Assembly: GCF_011074795.1 (NCBI RefSeq)
Contig: NZ_JAAMPF010000023.1
Coordinates: 1-64,000, forward strand
Reading direction: 5' to 3'
Length of the DNA: 64,000 bases
DNA from: Marinobacter salicampi
GTDB lineage: Bacteria; Pseudomonadota; Gammaproteobacteria; Pseudomonadales; Oleiphilaceae
Below are positions 61,996 through 64,000 of this stretch, piece after piece. The position numbers and the translations under genes were made by a program. How positions within the stretch are numbered: position 1 is the first letter of the stretch; every line of letters begins with the position of its first letter. Under the pieces are notes generated by a model. That model was not told where the DNA came from. It searched no databases and worked only from the letters and a program-made list of their open reading frames with translations.

Positions 61996-63554
61996 TGCCG
62001 AAAGACCCTCTGATTCTTGCCATTGATAACGGCACCCAAAGCGTAAGGGCCCTGCTTTTCGACGCCAAGGGTAACTTGCATGGCAAGGGCAAGCAGGAGA
62101 TCGAGGCCTACTTTTCGGACCACCCTGGATGGGCCGAGCAACACCCGGAGTACTTCTGGCAGCAGCTCGGCAAAGCCTGCGAGACGCTCTGGAACACAAC
62201 CGGTGCAAGTCCGGACCAGGTCGTCGGGATCACTCTCACCACCCAACGGGGAACCGTGGTGAATCTGGATAAACACGGTGAACCCCTGCGGCCCGCTATC
62301 ATCTGGCTTGATCAAAGACACGCCGAGTTAAAAGGCAAACTGAAAGCACCCTGGGGATGGGCATTCAAACTTCTCGGCCTTGAAGAGACCATCAGCCGGT
62401 TCAGGCAAAACGCCCAGGCCAACTGGATCAGCCAGAACCAGCCGGACATCTGGGCGGCGACCGAAAAGTTCCTGCTGCTGTCCGGCTACCTCAACTATCG
62501 CCTGACCGGGCAATTCAGGGATTCCACCGGCAGCCAGGTGGGTTACCTGCCGTTTGACTACAAACACCACCGCTGGGCGGCTTCCCGGGACTTCAAATGG
62601 CAGATCCTGCCCGTGACCCCTGCGATGTTGCCCGAACTGGTCGCGCCGGGCGAAACCATCGGTCCCCTGCTGCCCAGCGCCGCCGAGCACCTGGGTGTGC
62701 CGGCCGGCCTCCCCGTGCTGGCAGCAGCGTCTGACAAAGCCTGCGAAGTGCTGGGCTCAGGCGGCATCAGCCCGGATATCGGCTGCCTGAGCTACGGCAC
62801 CACGGCAACGATCAACACCACTAGCAATCGCTACGTCGAGCCGACGCGATTCATGCCTCCCTACCCCTCGGCGGTGCCCGGCCACTACTGCACTGAAGTA
62901 ATGATCTACCGGGGCTTCTGGATGGTGACCTGGTTCAAGAGGGAATTCGGACTGAGGGAGGAGCGTATCGCCCGGGACCGGGGCGTGGCGCCAGAGGTTC
63001 TCTTTGACGAACTGGTGACGGCCGTGCCGCCCGGATCCATGGGCCTGATGCTGCAACCCTACTGGTCTCCAGGTGTAAAACAGCCGGGGCCAGAGGCCAA
63101 AGGGTCAATTATTGGTTTCGGCGACGTTCATACCCGCGCCCACCTCTATCGCGCCATTCTTGAAGGGCTCGCCTACTCCCTGCGCGAGGGCAAGGAGCGC
63201 ATAGAAAAACGCAGCGGAGTCCGCATCACCCGATTGCGGGTGGCAGGAGGCGGCTCCCAGAGCGATGCCGCCATGCAGTTGACCGCCGATATTTTCGGGC
63301 TACCCGCTGAGCGACCCCACACCTATGAAACTTCCGGTCTCGGCGCCGCTATAACAGCTGCAGTCGGGCTCGGCCTGCATTCGGACTTTGACACCGCGGT
63401 AGCGGCCATGACCCGCGTGGGCGAGACGTTCAAACCACACCAAAGCCATCGGATGCTTTACGACAGACTCTACAAAGAAATCTACCTGAAGATGTACCGG
63501 CAGCTTCAGCCGCTCTATCATCGAATCCGCGATATTACCGGGTACCCGCGATAG
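61995..63554 (+). CDS. FGGY-family carbohydrate kinase
   Basis: A 519-residue kinase. The N-terminus has AIDNGTQSVRALLFDAKGN, the phosphate-1 region; TLTTQRGTVVNLDKHGEP and PAIIWLDQRHAELKG follow. The C-terminal half has LRVAGGGSQSDAAMQLTADI and TYETSGLGAAITAAVGLGLH, the ATP-binding part. Glycerol kinase is likely from the neighbours, but other polyols are possible. Translation is coupled to the GlpD-like gene. Confidence 0.85.
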   Translation: MPKDPLILAIDNGTQSVRALLFDAKGNLHGKGKQEIEAYFSDHPGWAEQHPEYFWQQLGKACETLWNTTGASPDQVVGITLTTQRGTVVNLDKHGEPLRPAIIWLDQRHAELKGKLKAPWGWAFKLLGLEETISRFRQNAQANWISQNQPDIWAATEKFLLLSGYLNYRLTGQFRDSTGSQVGYLPFDYKHHRWAASRDFKWQILPVTPAMLPELVAPGETIGPLLPSAAEHLGVPAGLPVLAAASDKACEVLGSGGISPDIGCLSYGTTATINTTSNRYVEPTRFMPPYPSAVPGHYCTEVMIYRGFWMVTWFKREFGLREERIARDRGVAPEVLFDELVTAVPPGSMGLMLQPYWSPGVKQPGPEAKGSIIGFGDVHTRAHLYRAILEGLAYSLREGKERIEKRSGVRITRLRVAGGGSQSDAAMQLTADIFGLPAERPHTYETSGLGAAITAAVGLGLHSDFDTAVAAMTRVGETFKPHQSHRMLYDRLYKEIYLKMYRQLQPLYHRIRDITGYPR

Positions 63555-63571
63555 TTGTTCTGTGGAACAGC

Positions 63572-63603
63572 CCTGCTCTTCTAACCTAGGCTGCAAGAGC
63601 AGG
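63572..63603. terminator. Hairpin between convergent genes
   Basis: CCTGCTCTT and AAGAGCAGG form a perfect 9-bp stem with a 14-base loop. It sits in the 51-base gap between the kinase gene and the CoA transferase gene, which converge. A T run is missing, so the terminator call is from position and stem. Confidence 0.45.
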
Positions 63604-63605
63604 CC

Positions 63606-64000
63606 TCATGCGATAATACCGCGTTCCCTGAGTGCCTGTATGTCCGCGGGGGAAAGCCCCGCGACCTCGCTGAGGACCTGTTTCGAGTGTTCCCCCAGCA
63701 AGGGCGGCGCTGCCCGGTAGGAGACCGGGGTCAGTTTTAACTTGATCGGATTGCCAACGGTGGGCACCTCACCCAGTAGCGGATGAAAGACGGATTGTTT
63801 CATGCCTCGTGCGAGGACCTGGGGGTCGTCAAACACCTGATCCAGGGTATTCACAGGCCCACAGGGCACTCCCGCGCGCTCCAGGATTTCGACCCACTCC
63901 CGGGTAGAGCGCATAACCGTCGCCTGCCTTAGCTTGGGGATCAGTTCCCGGCGGTTCGCCACCCGGGCGCGGTTTGTCACAAAGCGCTCGTCACCCGCCC
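63606..64000 (-). CDS. CaiB/BaiF CoA transferase, C-terminal part
   Basis: The frame is open to the window edge, so the start lies outside; the GTG at 63980 is internal. About 131 residues are visible. DERFVTNRARVANRREL, EWVEILERAGVPCGPVNTLD and LLGEHSKQVLSEVAGLS are characteristic C-terminal segments of family III CoA transferases, which move CoA between acids. Substrate unknown. Confidence 0.85.
   Translation of the reverse strand, partial: AGDERFVTNRARVANRRELIPKLRQATVMRSTREWVEILERAGVPCGPVNTLDQVFDDPQVLARGMKQSVFHPLLGEVPTVGNPIKLKLTPVSYRAAPPLLGEHSKQVLSEVAGLSPADIQALRERGIIA

Overview
The window looks like a chromosomal segment of a marine gammaproteobacterium close to Marinobacter. This is inferred from moderately high GC, a complete recC-recB-recD operon, a gsp type II secretion operon, malate:quinone oxidoreductase, PsiE, KdpDE-type potassium signalling and c-di-GMP enzymes. 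No rRNA, tRNA, CRISPR array, prophage or intact insertion sequence was seen.

Layout. 1-7.1 kb: the end of an ATP-grasp gene, then a region of damaged potassium-transport genes. It holds a ktrB relic, a trkH carrying two lesions, a frameshifted small membrane gene beside it and a kdpD with one frameshift, followed by an intact kdpE. 7.2-13.2 kb: accessory genes: an ACT-domain protein, psiE, a 656-residue unknown protein with a papain/C58-like Cys-His-Asn pattern, a broken second copy of part of psiE, an EF-hand protein and an orphan outer-membrane efflux lipoprotein. 13.5-24.5 kb: mqo, a MetOD1-like sensor translationally coupled to a PAS-GGDEF-EAL protein, an amino-acid permease, a Met/Gln-rich exported protein, a DUF442 phosphatase-like protein, a peptidoglycan-binding protein, two unknowns and a stand-alone fabH. 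24.5-27.9 kb: a second GGDEF-EAL protein and a haloacid dehalogenase.

27.9-36.3 kb, all on the minus strand, holds the most unusual locus. It is a tightly overlapping operon for a complex I-like membrane machine: NuoA, H, J, K, L, M and N plus one 425-residue protein that appears to fuse NuoB-like and NuoD-like halves. The NuoB-like half has no cysteine and the NuoD-like half lacks the usual His-Pro-His quinone loop. No nuoC, E, F, G or I is present, so no Fe-S or flavin subunit is encoded here. The promoter side carries four imperfect 20-bp direct repeats.

36.6-48.9 kb: a J-like membrane protein, glutathione reductase, a GNAT acetyltransferase and the type II secretion genes gspE to gspM on the minus strand. 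A divergent gspC-like gene on the plus strand is followed directly by a LapG-like periplasmic protease; gspD is not here. 49-58.6 kb: recC, recB and recD with 4-base overlaps. 58.7-63.6 kb: a plus-strand operon of an alkyl-DHAP-synthase-like flavoprotein, a GlpD-like dehydrogenase and an FGGY kinase. 63.6 kb to the end: the C-terminus of a CaiB/BaiF-type CoA transferase.
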